DNA from: Patiria miniata
Taxonomy: Eukaryota > Echinodermata > Asteroidea > Valvatida > Asterinidae
DNA: 64,000 nt
Assembly (NCBI RefSeq): GCF_015706575.1
Contig: NW_024037059.1
Span: forward strand, 29,460,129-29,524,128
Reading direction: 5' to 3'
Shown: positions 53,301 through 64,000 of the stretch, piece by piece
How positions within the stretch are numbered: the first letter of the stretch is position 1
Layout: the number at the start of each line of letters is the position of its first letter
The notes under the pieces: generated by a model
What the model saw: the letters and a program-made list of their open reading frames with translations, nothing else
Database searches by the model: none
Told to the model about the DNA's origin: nothing
Program-made: the position numbers and the translations under genes

Positions 53301-56300
53301 CATGTCATCTGACGCGAATTGGTTAATAAGAGACTTTTCTTCAACATTTAACACTTGAAAGTGAAGCCAAGTGATTTTAGTTGGACGCTAAAGACTAGAC
53401 TTTTTAGGGGCCCCCCCCCCCAATAGTTCTGCTTCCGATGTCATGGCCTTTGAAAATAGGGTAGGTAGGAAGGGAAGTTTATTTGTTAGCAATTTTGTGT
53501 GTGTGTATGTATGATCATATGGAGGTGTCTGCGTGTAGTCACAGGTTAAAGGTAGTAATTGATGAATTTCAGGATTTTTTTTCCTCATTTTCCCCCCAAC
53601 AAATTAGGGTAGGGGCTGACGAAATAGGGTATGTAGGGTAACCGGAAGCAGAACTGTGATTTTTTTTTTTGGCCTGAGTAGTCTGGTGGCATTACTATTG
53701 AAACTAGTTACCTGATGTTTATTTTGACTTCCTAATCTAAGACAAAGTGTGAATTGGTTGTTTCATGTGCATGTCCCCCCCCCCCCCCCCGGCCCCCTTC
53801 TCTAGTTTAAAATCATCAGATATGTGTTTCGCAGATTGTGCCCAATTAATGAATCATTACCAACGTTGACTCGTTTTCCCCAAACATGACCTTCAAGTTT
53901 TCCTTGGAGACTTGTTCCTTCAATAACAGATATGATAGCGGAAACGATTATAAAAAAAATAAATAAATAGATAAATAAATACATAAATAAATAACTAAAT
54001 AAATTGTAATCATTGTAATGCTTATAGCGCTTTCCATCGTATCAACAATCTCAAAAGTGCATTTACAATTATTCTCCCGTTCATCAGGCCATGGGACCAC
54101 GTGGCAGCCGATATCAGCGCACATTTGGTCCTCTGCCCTCACAGGTACCCATTTATACTCCTGGGTGGAGAGAACGAATTGTGAGTTAAGTATCTTGCCC
54201 AAGGGCACAAACACCGTGTAGAAACCAGCTGAAGATAGCGTAAATTACTTGAAGTCATTGTAAATTAAAACGTGGACTGAAGCATGCCTGTAGCCAGCCT
54301 AATGTGAGGGATGGATCTTTTTGAAATTCTTAATTTAGAAAAGTAGAAAGTAGGTTATAAATTTTGGTCTGAAGTAGGGTCAGGGAACCAGACTACAAGA
54401 ACAGAATTTTTTTCCAGCATCTATGAACACAAAACTTTAAACTGGTCAAGTGTAAGTTTTAACAATATTTGCTATAAAATACTAACCCCATGCAGTTTTA
54501 CCAAAACTCTGATGATTCATATTCATTCAGTTAAAAACTGACAGTTACCTTAATAATGCTTGCTTCTGACAATTGCTGAGATTTGTTGAAGGGCGCTACG
54601 TAAGGGATCACTCGGCCGATAGTGTGCCATATTCGGACGCCACCGTATTTGAATTTCAGACTAAAATTCATAACACTGTGTGTAACTTGTTCACAAGCTT
54701 TAAAGAATTTCATGAAGTTTGCAAAGTCTGATAAAGCATTATAACCGGTATCTTCACTCGCCTATCTAACTGCTTGTTTGTTAGAACATTATTATTATTA
54801 TTTTTTTTTTTGCGCATTTCACTGCGTACTTCAAAATATAATTGAAAAATCTTGCCAGAGTATATTAAACATTTCTCTCAACTTTGTAACGGGCAGATAA
54901 ACTCAAAGTTTATGAATGGGAATGTGAAGAGCTTGATAAAATTTCGATTAAACTGTGAATTTCAAGGTAAAACTGTTTTTCTAGCAAGACACTTGAGGAG
55001 AAAAACCAAAATGTGTCACATAAGGCCAAGGGGCCGTGCAACGTTCGGGGTAGAAGACATCAACAATACATGTATGCATACTAATCGTGTGTTTGTAACA
55101 AAACAGTAACTTTCATATTCTATTTATATTTTTATTCAATCCTCCGACCCTGCTTAATTAATAAATAAGAAAAATGTTGACATTGAATACGGGCGATTCC
55201 CAATACAGTGCGCCACCAAGAGGTTGCCAAGTGTAGTCCATTTTTCGCAGTGCATTGTGGGAGACGTTCGACACATTGGCAGCGCGGGACACTTAATATT
55301 GTTAGTTTGTCCGAAGGCAGCAGAATTCTATGCCCGATCTATCAAAATTTGTTCAAGATGTCCTCTGACATTCGTTGATATCGCGGCAAGTTGGCCATGT
55401 TTTTGCTCACTGTACACTTGAAAAAATGGACTGTCTGTGGCAATCTCTTGGTTGCGCTCTGCATTGGCAATCGCTTGTATTTATTGGACAGATAACTCAT
55501 TTGAATTTATTTTTTCTGTTTATTTCATAACAGGCCTGGAGATGAAACTCTTCACAGAGTCTGGCGACAGCGTCTCTGAGAAGTTCATCCTGGATGAATT
55601 TGGAGAGCGTAGAGGTCCTGGCGTTCCCATTGACGCTGCTTCCGCACCTCAGAAGCAGGTGTCCAGAGGCTATAACCAGAGCACCTTAGCTGTTGGCAGT
55701 TGCCAGAACCTCTACGTCAGCAATGTGGCTTCCTTAAGTCAGTTTTGGGTCCAACCAGCAAGTAAGTCCGAAGAACTAGACAACTTGATGGACAGCATCA
55801 GCGCTCAGTATGATGGTCTTGGCCCTGCGGAGAAGGCATTAGGAGCTGCTCAGCTGGGTAGTCCCTGTGTTGCGATGTTTTCTGATGATGCTGTGAACTA
55901 TCGAGCAGTGGTGACAGAGGTGAAGGGGCCCAAACAGTGCACTGTCCAGTTTGTGGACTTTGGTAACTCGGAAGTCAAAGAAACAGCCAGTCTGAAGGCC
56001 ATTACTGATGACCTTTTGCAGTACCCAGTCATTGCTGTGGAGTGCTCACTGAGTGGTGTCAGTGCCCAGTCTAGTTCCCTAGCCGCTGTGGAACGATTCG
56101 AAGAGTTGACTGCTGAGAAGGAGCTGAGTGGGAAGGTGGTTGGGATGAATGGTAATGCTTGCTGTGTGCTGATCTTAGACCCACAAGGCGAAGAGAATGC
56201 CGACATCATAAGTGTGTTGGTGAAAGAAGGTCTGGCGTCTCGTTCTGCTGAGCAATTCAACCATCAAGCACCAAGTGGTGCCAATCCAGGAGCTTTCAAC

Positions 56301-59300
56301 GGAAGCGGTGATGCAGGTGTCAGCAAGTCCTTCATTGATCCTCGAATCAGCCAGGGCTCCAGGGTCATTGTTGAAATCATCGCCATCCGAGGCACTGACG
56401 ACTTCTCCTGCCAGTTGATGGAAGATGCAGAAGCCTTCAACGCAATGATGGACAGACTGCAGGCAGATTATTCAGTAACCCCAACACAAATGAGTCCATT
56501 GAGGTCACCCGCAGTAGGCAAGCCATGCTGCGTAATGTTTGGGGACGACAACTGCTGGTACAGGGCCCTTGTGGTTTCCGTTGAAGGCCGACAGATCAGA
56601 GTCCAGTATGTTGACTATGGAAACGGCGAGGTCGTTGATGCTTCCAAGCTGATGCAACTGAAGTCGGAGTATTTGACTCTTCCACTTCAGTGTATTGATT
56701 GCAGTCTGGATGGGGTACCAGCTTTGGAAGGAGTAGAGGCAGAGACAGCCATCAACTGGCTTGACAAACACACAGAAGAGAACTTTGTGGCAACTGTAAC
56801 CAGTGTACGAGGTGGCAAATTTGCAGTTGTCTTAAAATCTCAGGAGGCCGGAACAATCTTAAATGATGAAATCAAGAAAATCCTGCCACGTCAGAGAACC
56901 GAAAAGAAAATGAAGACTCCTCCAAGAGCAAAGCCTCCACCGGAAGCTCCCCGGCTGGTTCAGCGCACTCCTCCAAGAAACCAACCGCTTAACTCCTCGT
57001 CCACGTCTGTTGCTGATCTTGGGTTTTGGACTGAAGTTAAGTTAGGTACCACTGAGACCGATGTGTACATTTCCCATGTTGAAGACCCAAGCAAGTTCTT
57101 CTGCCAGTTGGTATCTCAAGAGGGCCAGTTGAATGTTCTGATGGATGACATCCATAACAAGTGTATGGACTCCCAGCTGAAGCAGCTCCAGCGTGCCTGT
57201 GTGGGAACACCATGTGTGGCCCAGTTCTCCGAGGACAGCAGCTGGTACCGGGGCGTCATCAAGGACCAGAAGCCGGGTCTCTACAGGGTCTGCTTTGTGG
57301 ATTACGGTAACGAGGAAGATGTCCCTCTTGATAAAGTCTGCGAGATCACAGCTGACCTCATGTCCCTTCCACAGCAGGCTGCCTCTTGTTGTCTCAGTGG
57401 TTGGGACTTGACATGGAAGGAATACAAGGTCATTCAGCGCATGAAGAGCCTGGCAGCTGAGATTGAGAAATTCCGCATGGTGGTACGTGAATCAAAGGGT
57501 GCGTCTGTTGTACAACTCAAGTGGCAGGGCAAAGACATGCTCCAAGAGCTCAGGAAAGTTCGAGATAGCATCCCAAAGGAAGTCAAACAACCACCAAAGG
57601 CTGCAACACCACCTCGACAGAAAGAGAGGCCTGTAGACAGCACCCCACCATTCACACTTGCATCTGCTGTTGAGAGTGTCAAAGTTGATCAACGTGTCAT
57701 GATGGCAGCCAGTGTTGCGAAAGGCCCCACGAAGTTCTTCTGCCAGCTGTGCTCCAGTTACGATCAGCTCCAGGGCCTCTCTGCAGAGATGAACAACCAC
57801 TATTCAGCCTCCAAACCCAGTAAGGACATGCTGACTTCCGCTGTTCCGGGAGCCTTCTGTGCTGCCCAGTCAAGTGATGGGGCGTGGTACCGGGCCAAGA
57901 TACTCCGTGAAGCAGGCCCAGGTAAAGTCAAGGTTAGGTTTGTGGATTATGGCGATGACGATGTTGTGGCTGTGGCGTCCCTGTGCACTCTACTGCCAAA
58001 GTTCAGGAATCTTCCAACCCAGGCTATCAAGTGCCGTCTTTCAGGCGTTATGCAGAAATTTGAGTCGGTGGTTGTTGACCAAGAGGTGATGGCCACAGTC
58101 AAGAGCAAATCTGATGGGAAACTAGAGATTGAATACATCGACGACGCCTTCCGTGCTAAAGTCCAAGAAATTCTTGGTCCTGTGGTTCAACCTGTCCAAG
58201 TCCAAGGGGGTAGCCCACAAGTTGTTCCGGTGCCTCAACAAGGGTTCGCCAAGCAGGGAATGCTTGGAGGTACAGATCAAGATGTGTACGTCTCCCATGT
58301 GGACAACCTTCAGAAGTTTTATGTTCAGATGTGCGGTAGAAGCGACGAGATCGACATGTTGCAGCAAAAGCTTAAAACAAGTTACAACAGCGGCACTAGT
58401 GGCCCGCTCTCGTCAGCTGCCGTGGGAACAACGTGCTGCGCCAAGTTCTCCGAAGATGGCGACTGGTACCGTGCAGTTATCACCGGCAGTCCCAGTCCAG
58501 GCAGGGTCGTGGTTCAATTTGTAGATTTTGGCAACAGTGAGGAGCAATCTGCATCAGATCTGAGACCAATCAAGCCCGAATTCCTTCAGCCAACTGCAGG
58601 TGCAGTAGCGTGCAGACTTAAAGACGTTGGCTCTTCAAGTCTTGACATTGCCAATGAATTCCTAGATTTGACAGTTGACAAAAGCATGAAGTGCATGTTC
58701 CATGGTAGAGAGGAGCCATATCAGGTCCAATTCCCAGCTTTACAAGACGAGGTTAAGAAATGGCAGCAAGCTGCTGCAAAGGAACCTGCAATGCCTTCTG
58801 CATCCTGTCCTGCCCCGAAAACGTTGAGTGTAGGAATGAAGGAGGAAGTCTACATCTCCTCAGTTACCAGCCCAGCCAGTTTCTGGTGCCAGTTAGCCCA
58901 GCACGAAGGTACTCTGAATGAATTGATGGATTCCATTGATGCTCACTATAGCTCCCTTACTCCTGGTGAAGGGCAGATGAGATCCCCAGTGGTAGGCGCA
59001 GTCTGTGTCGCTCAGTTTGCTGATGATGGAGGCTGGTATCGAGCCAAAGTTACTGAGGTCCAGCCTGAAACGTGCACAGTGACTTTCATTGATTATGGCA
59101 ATTCAGACAAAGTGTCCAAGAGTCTGATCATGGATATCAAAGAGGATTTCCTTGCGGTAGAGCAACAGGCTGTACTATGTAGTCTTGGTGGGGTGGGCCC
59201 AGTCAGTACCAGCTGGACTGGAGAGGCTTGTGACAGTTTTCTCAACCTGACCGGTGACAAGAAACTTCTGGCTGAGGTGGTTGCAGTTGAGCCCAGTGCC

Positions 59301-62300
59301 TCATCACATCAAGTGACCCTCTTAGACCTAGGCATGAGCCTTGGCCAAAGCCTTATTGATGCAGGACATGCAAGATCTGTGCCTGTAACCACCAAAGCAA
59401 TCAGATTTGCCTCTGAGAGTGACAACCTACAGGATGCCCTTCACGGTTTTGAGAAGCTGAACATCACTCAAGGCTCCACCGAAAAGGTCTTCGTGACAGT
59501 AGTGAACTCCCTTCATGAATTCTACTGCCAGATGGCTGCAAGGGCAACAGAGGACCTGGATCCCCTATCAGAGAAGCTACAGTCAGAAGCTCCGTCCGTG
59601 GACAACATGCAAGCTGGTAGTATCCAGGGACTGCCATGTATCGCCAAGTTTTCGGACGATGAGCAGTGGTACCGCGCAACCGTCCTGGCTGAGAAGGGCG
59701 ACACAGTTGATGTGTTCTTCATAGACTATGGCAACAAGGAGAGCGTCCCGCGAGACCAGATCAAAGTCTTGACAAGCGACTTCTCATCCCTGCCAGCGCA
59801 GGCGGTGAAGTGCGCCCTCGCCCTCATCCCAGAATCCTCCGCGAGTGATGACGCAGCTGTCGCCGAGTTTGAAAATGCGGTGCTGGAGGGTGAAGCCCTG
59901 ACTGCTGAGTTTATCAGTCGAAAGGGTACCGCCTGGATCATCAGACTCCTGAACGACGGCGAGCCGGTTGCAGAGGCATTAGGCATCAAGCTACAGGATG
60001 AGATTTCAGGTGAGAAGGATTCTTGCAATATTGAATCTTGAAAACTTATGGAATCTTGAATCTTGAAAACTTATGGAATCTTGAATCTTGAATACTTATG
60101 GAATCTTGAATCTTGAACCTGATTTACATGTACAATAGAAAAATTACAGCAGGCGAATTTTCCTTTTGACTGTTATTTCAGTTCATCATGCTGTCACCAT
60201 TGCTGTGTGAATGAACAAATGGTAGTCAAACACATTGGCGGCGCAAAACTCTAACATTTGGGGAAAAAAATATTTTGGTGAGGCAGTCAATGGTCTTGAA
60301 ATAAGCCACTAGCCCATGAGAAATGTTTCAAATCGCAGAATGTTGTATAACAAATGTATAACAAATGTACAGAGACGTTGGCTGACGCTATCTACGGCTG
60401 TATAAATTCACATGTGGCGTGTTTTGTCTACCAAAGTACCAATGTTTCTAATCTTTCATTGGCCCAAATGTGTCCACAGAACTGATGATTCACTCCCTAT
60501 CTTCAACTTGTTGCAAAACTTAACATCAAAGAAAACATAACTTATCTATTTGTAGAGAAAGTGTTAGGGAAAACTGAGGGAGGGGGGGGGGCAAACTGGA
60601 GGGCAAGAAAACAGCTGGGGGATTGAAAAGATTTTGGGGTTTACAGTGAGACAGACAGCCCAAACCAGCTAACAGTCCTGAATCCTCCAATTTTAATGCA
60701 ATTTTGCACACCCCCATAGGAGTTAGGGTTAAGAGCACAGTGTTATGTTGTGCAGAGCCTTTAAAAAGTTCCTCCATTGTGGACAGAAAATTCTAATTTT
60801 TTCCCCCCATTTTTTGTTTTGTTCAGAATCTGCCGAACAAGCTTTAACGCCAAGAAGCCTGAGCTATACCTGGACTCCACTGAAGGCACGCCAAGTCGTG
60901 GAGGTGTTCGTCACTACAGTCAACAGCCCAGAGGTAAACCCCAGTCGAAGTTATTGACTTGATGAGTTGAAACAAGGGCCCGATTTGATGACCTACTAAC
61001 CACAAATTCTGTGCTTATTATGACCCATTTCGGAAGTCTTCAACCCTAACTCCCTAGGGGGTGTGCACAATCATATTAAAATTGGAGAATTTAGTACTGT
61101 TGAGCTATCCCTACAAGTTCCCTAACCCTGATCCCCTTGGATTTTTTTGATAGGATGCATCCCCATTCCTTTTCCAAAGCCCTTTTTCCTAGGAACCATC
61201 CTCAATCCTCCAAAATCTTCCAATACTTTGCACTTACGCTGTACGTTCAAATGAAGGATACCCAGCATCTCAATCCTTCACAATCATCACATAGTCCAGA
61301 AAAAATGTTACATTAATCTGAAATCTTCCTCTTCAAACGCCATTCATCCTCATGTCCTCCAAAAATCCACATGTGCTTCAACACCATTCATCCTCAATCC
61401 TCCAAAATCATTGTGTTTTTCAAACACCTTTTCATCCTCAATCCTACAAAATCCTCCAAAACCACCAGGAGGATTTTGGAGGATTGCGGTTGGTTTGTGT
61501 TAAAATGTTTCCATGTAAAAATTCAAATAGCCTCAACCCTCCAAAATCATCTGTTATTTCTTGATTTATTCAACATGCATTCAGCCTCAATCCTCTAAAA
61601 TCCTCCTCTTCTTCAAACACCATTCATCCTCAATCCTCCAAAATCAACCGATACTGAATGTCCATGTGCCCACAATCCTCCAAAAGTGTATGTTGTATTC
61701 CTCCAAACTCCTCCAAAAACCACCCAGAGGACTTCATGGGATTGAGGAGGGTTTAAATAATAGGGTTAATCCTCCAAAATCAACCAGGTGCTTTTGGAGG
61801 AGTTTGGAGAATTTTGGAGGATTGTGGCTGTATGCATGTTAAGTGGCAGATGATGTTGGAGGATGCATTGTACCAAGGTCTTCAGAAACTTGCAACTGGG
61901 AAAAATCCTGTTTTTCTTAATTCTAGCCTTTAACTACAGTTCTACCTTTTCCTTTCTATCACCTCCTAAGGACTTCTGGTGTCAGTTTGCCAAGTCTGAG
62001 GACGACCTGAACGTGGTGATGGATAACATCCAGAGCCTTGTCATTCCAATGGGTAAGTTCAAATGCTGCTTTTCCATGAAACAGTTTAACAAAATAAAAT
62101 ACTGGTCTGGTAAAGCAAACAACTTAGTGTCAAGCTCAGGATATGCATGCATTGGGACAATGACATGCTCAGTACAGGACAAGAATCTGGTGACTTTTGG
62201 GCGATTAACTTAGTCAATCTCTGTGTTGGACAAGCTGAATTGCTAAGTAAGGATTTTCTGGACCATATCAAATGCGAAGTTTGTGGGCTCAGTTGGATTC

Positions 62301-64000
62301 TCTGAAATCCCCCTGAGCTGAGATTGGAGATTTTGGAGTTTCTTCGAGGTGTTTGACTTTTTGTCAGAGCTTTACTGCTCAGTGAGTCGCGCTTGTCAAG
62401 TTAGGAGATGTCACCTGACAGGATATTGTTTCCGTCTTGAATACGCTTGATTATCTTTATCCAAAACTTAATTGTCAGCTCCAGCTCATGTTGTTGTTTT
62501 TTCCAACTGTGGATCCTTGAAAAAATTGTTTGATTAAAATTACCTTGTTTAATGTACAATGCAGATCAGATGCAGTGAATTGAATTTACTGTTGCAAGCA
62601 GGCTCTGTTATTTTTCAGAGATGCACCAGGTGGTTTGGGTGGGTCCTGTGAAATTCAAAGAAACTTTCTCTTTGTTTTTTTTTTACAGGAGAGAATCCGA
62701 GACCGCAGGACATGCAATTGAGACCTGGCCACGCCTGCCTTGCTCAGTGTACTCAAGATGGCTTCTGGTATAGGTCAGAGGTCACAGAGGTCGTTGGAGA
62801 TGCCGTCAAGGTCCTGTTTGTGGACACGGGGAAGACTGAGACCGTCTCCTGTAGCAAGGTGAGAAGTCAAAAGTTTTATTGTATTGGACTTTAAAGGCAG
62901 TATACAACATTTGCAAACATCAAAAGACAAAACTACCAAATTATTACGAAATACCTTACTTGACTGAAAGTAAATAAAAAGTCTCAAGCATCCTGTGAAA
63001 TCTTAGCACCTGGTGTGCTGTCATTATTTTTCAAGAGAAGTGGAATTTTTGTGTCAATTTCCAACAATGGTTGGTCGACCATCCTGGGGGAAATTTTTTT
63101 TTTTCTTCAAATACTGTCCCCAATTTACCCAGTTTAGTAAGTCCACATTTTGTTTGCAATGGGTTACACATCCGTGAACGGGTGCAAGCCAGCTAGTCTA
63201 GTTCCCTGACCCGACTATTCCCCGACATCTGTAAATTGCTCCATTTCTTTGAAGTAGGTTCAGGGAACCGGACTACAAGAACAGCATTTTTTTCTTGTTT
63301 CCTGGTTATTCCAGCATCTAAGGACACAGAACTTTAAACAGATCAGTGTAGCAATATTTGCTATAAAATACTAACCCCCAAATCTATCCATTTCAGAAAA
63401 CTACAGCAAAAGCAAATGTTGTGTATTACCTTTAACAGATAAATGAGATTATAGATTTAGTACATGTCATTGTTCATCAGCGTTCGTTGCGTTCTATTCA
63501 CAAGCCAACCTTTCAAGTTGTCACACCTTAGCTCCTGCATCATCAAAATTTTAAAAAAATTCTTCGTAAAACTACTTCATAACATACATGACATTAGAAT
63601 CCTTTTAGAGTAACTCCTGGATTACAAAACATCCATAAATTTTTGTCATTTAAATGAAGAAAACACTGTGAATGTTAAATTGTGTCTTATTTAAATATTT
63701 TTTAAAGGTCAGAGCAATTGAAGCTGACTTCCTGAAGCTTCCAAGACAATCTTTCAGATGCCAACTAGCTGGGGCATCGCCCAGGCAGCAGCAGTGGGAT
63801 CAAGACGCCGCAGATGCCTTCAAGAAAATGAGCTGTGATCACTCTCTGATGGCAGACATTCTGAAAGTGGTCAGGACGGAGGAGGATGCCGTTACACGTG
63901 CCATAGTAAGTCTGCAGGACGGCGCTGTGTCATTGTCTGATCTACTCGTTGAGAAGGGTCTTGCAGAGGCAGTGGAAGTACCTCAGTACGCAGAGGAAGA
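50400..64000 (+). CDS. Multi-Tudor germ-granule protein (TDRD6/TDRD15/Tudor type), 3'-partial
   Basis: Exons: 50,400-50,928; 55,534-60,009; 60,827-60,933; 61,971-62,052; 62,689-62,858; 63,708 onward to the window edge. All visible junctions are GT-AG and in phase; 1,885 residues are present. Nine extended Tudor domains repeat about every 190-230 residues. Their F-x-D-Y-G-N motifs lie near residues 103, 316, 535, 764, 979, 1173, 1361, 1572 and 1775. Each is preceded by a WYRA-type motif and by a staphylococcal-nuclease-like half (DVYISHV, FFCQL). Domain 2 has NYRA, domain 5 YGDDD and domain 9 VDTGK, so their methylarginine cages look weakened. Tudor proteins of this family bind symmetric dimethylarginine on PIWI/Vasa in germ granules. 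The N-terminal ECVLAGVV recalls TDRD6, as does the single huge exon. Exact paralogue not settled. Confidence 0.9.
51613..51795. mobile_element. Pogo-like MITE, CAGTCGAGTCTC ends
   Basis: It is flanked by TA (51,611-51,612 and 51,796-51,797). The inverted ends are CAGTCGAGTCTCATTATAAC and its near complement, with internal TTTGTTATA words in both orientations. In intron 1 of the Tudor gene. Confidence 0.75.
51798..53419. other. Intronic sequence without recognised features
   Basis: AT-rich intron 1 of the Tudor gene; no nested gene seen. Confidence 0.45.
53420..53675. repeat. CTTCTGCTTCC repeat, near-complete copy
   Basis: It begins AGTTCTGCTTCCGATGTC and ends GGTAACCGGAAGCAGAACT, so the ends are inverted. 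This is the best uninterrupted copy of the 3,092 and 39,420 family. Confidence 0.7.
53955..54230 (-). mobile_element. SINE-like element, reverse, with (AAAT)n tail
   Basis: On the minus strand: TTGTGCCCTTGGGCAAGATA, CTCCACCCAGGAGTATAAAT, then a different 3' part ending GCGCTATAAGCATTACAATG and a (TTTA)n tail (53,955-54,004). The tRNA head is not clear. Confidence 0.65.
54360..54490 (+). mobile_element. TTAA-family MITE fragment
   Basis: 'GTCAGGGAACCAGACTACAA' to 'TTTGCTATAAAATACTAACC' matches the right half of 62,895-63,431. Confidence 0.65.
54491..55533. other. End of Tudor intron 1
   Basis: The open frame of the large exon extends upstream into this intron (first ATG at 55,437), but an AG acceptor at 55,532-55,533 restores the phase left by exon 1, so the upstream codons are judged intronic. 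Confidence 0.6.
60027..60118 (+). repeat. 25-bp tandem repeat just after the large exon
   Basis: About 3.5 copies of a 25-bp unit (AATCTTGAATCTTGAAAACT followed by TATGG) begin within about 20 bp of the exon 2 donor of the Tudor gene. Confidence 0.8.
61030..61860. repeat. Long word-repeat element (CCTCAATCCTCCAAAATCCTCC type) in Tudor intron 3
   Basis: The head CAACCCTAACTCCCTAGGGG is followed by at least ten copies of CTCAATCCTCCAAAATC-like words and, on the other side, GGAGGATTTTGG words, with TAGGGTTAATCC near 61,761. It is the largest member of this class in the window. It ends about 110 bp before exon 4. Confidence 0.7.
62895..63431 (+). mobile_element. TTAA-flanked MITE, complete reference copy, in Tudor intron 5
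   Basis: TTAA lies at 62,891-62,894 and 63,432-63,435. The inverted ends are AGGCAGTATACAACATTTGC and its near complement. The length is 537 bp and no transposase is present. At least eight related copies or fragments occur in the window. Confidence 0.8.

Noticed and set aside
55437-55533. Upstream ATG extending the large Tudor exon
   Set aside because: A good acceptor at 55,532-55,533 restores the phase of exon 1, and the extension has no Tudor-like sequence.
1-64000. Retrovirus-like, LTR or Polinton remnants
   Set aside because: No reverse transcriptase, integrase, protease, capsid or polymerase motif was seen in any frame, and no convincing long terminal repeat pair.

Overview
This is animal nuclear DNA, probably from a marine invertebrate deuterostome, with an echinoderm such as a sea star as the best guess. 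The evidence is: spliced genes with GT-AG introns and marine-deuterostome relatives; a metazoan histone 3' stem-loop; Deu/tRNA-type SINE copies; very frequent palindromic ACATGTACATGTA and TAGGCCTA words; and a very high load of short inverted-repeat (MITE-like) elements. The species assignment is inference. I saw no reverse transcriptase, integrase, capsid or envelope reading frame, and no CRISPR or bacterial feature.

Layout. From 1 to about 27,500 there is no intact gene. The region is a mosaic of MITEs, fold-back elements, word-repeat elements bounded by telomere-like TAACCCTAA, and a C-rich, locally amplified block (about 21.3-26.5 kb). Its only genic trace is a frame-broken 3' piece of a histone H1 gene with an intact stem-loop (20.85-21.24 kb).

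From 27.57 to 37.71 kb a seven-exon plus-strand gene encodes an SLC66A3 (PQLC3) type PQ-loop membrane protein. Every exon junction was checked for phase and the 213-residue product aligns end to end with the vertebrate family as I remember it. A two-exon secreted C-type lectin gene lies on the opposite strand inside its second intron (29.43-30.12 kb). Later introns hold a cluster of tRNA-derived SINEs. About 230 bp past the stop is a 500-bp palindrome carrying an exon-like sequence on both strands.

From 43.63 to 49.62 kb a six-exon minus-strand gene encodes a TPR protein matching vertebrate C8orf76. It is enlarged by an in-frame 18-bp minisatellite coding for about 27 hexapeptides of the type VEDRTS. 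Divergent from it, starting at 50.40 kb and running off the right edge, is a large multi-Tudor protein gene (TDRD6/TDRD15/Tudor type). It has at least nine extended Tudor domains, seven of them in one 4.5-kb exon. Such proteins act in germ granules by binding symmetrically dimethylated arginines on PIWI proteins.

The four genes show no obvious joint pathway. The divergent C8orf76/Tudor pair shares an intergenic stretch of about 780 bp. The most unusual material is structural: hairpins sharing a loop but not arms, MITEs carrying a spaced CCAAT/E-box pair, fold-back repeats carrying histone-type stem-loops, and elements built of repeated words around telomere-like cores.
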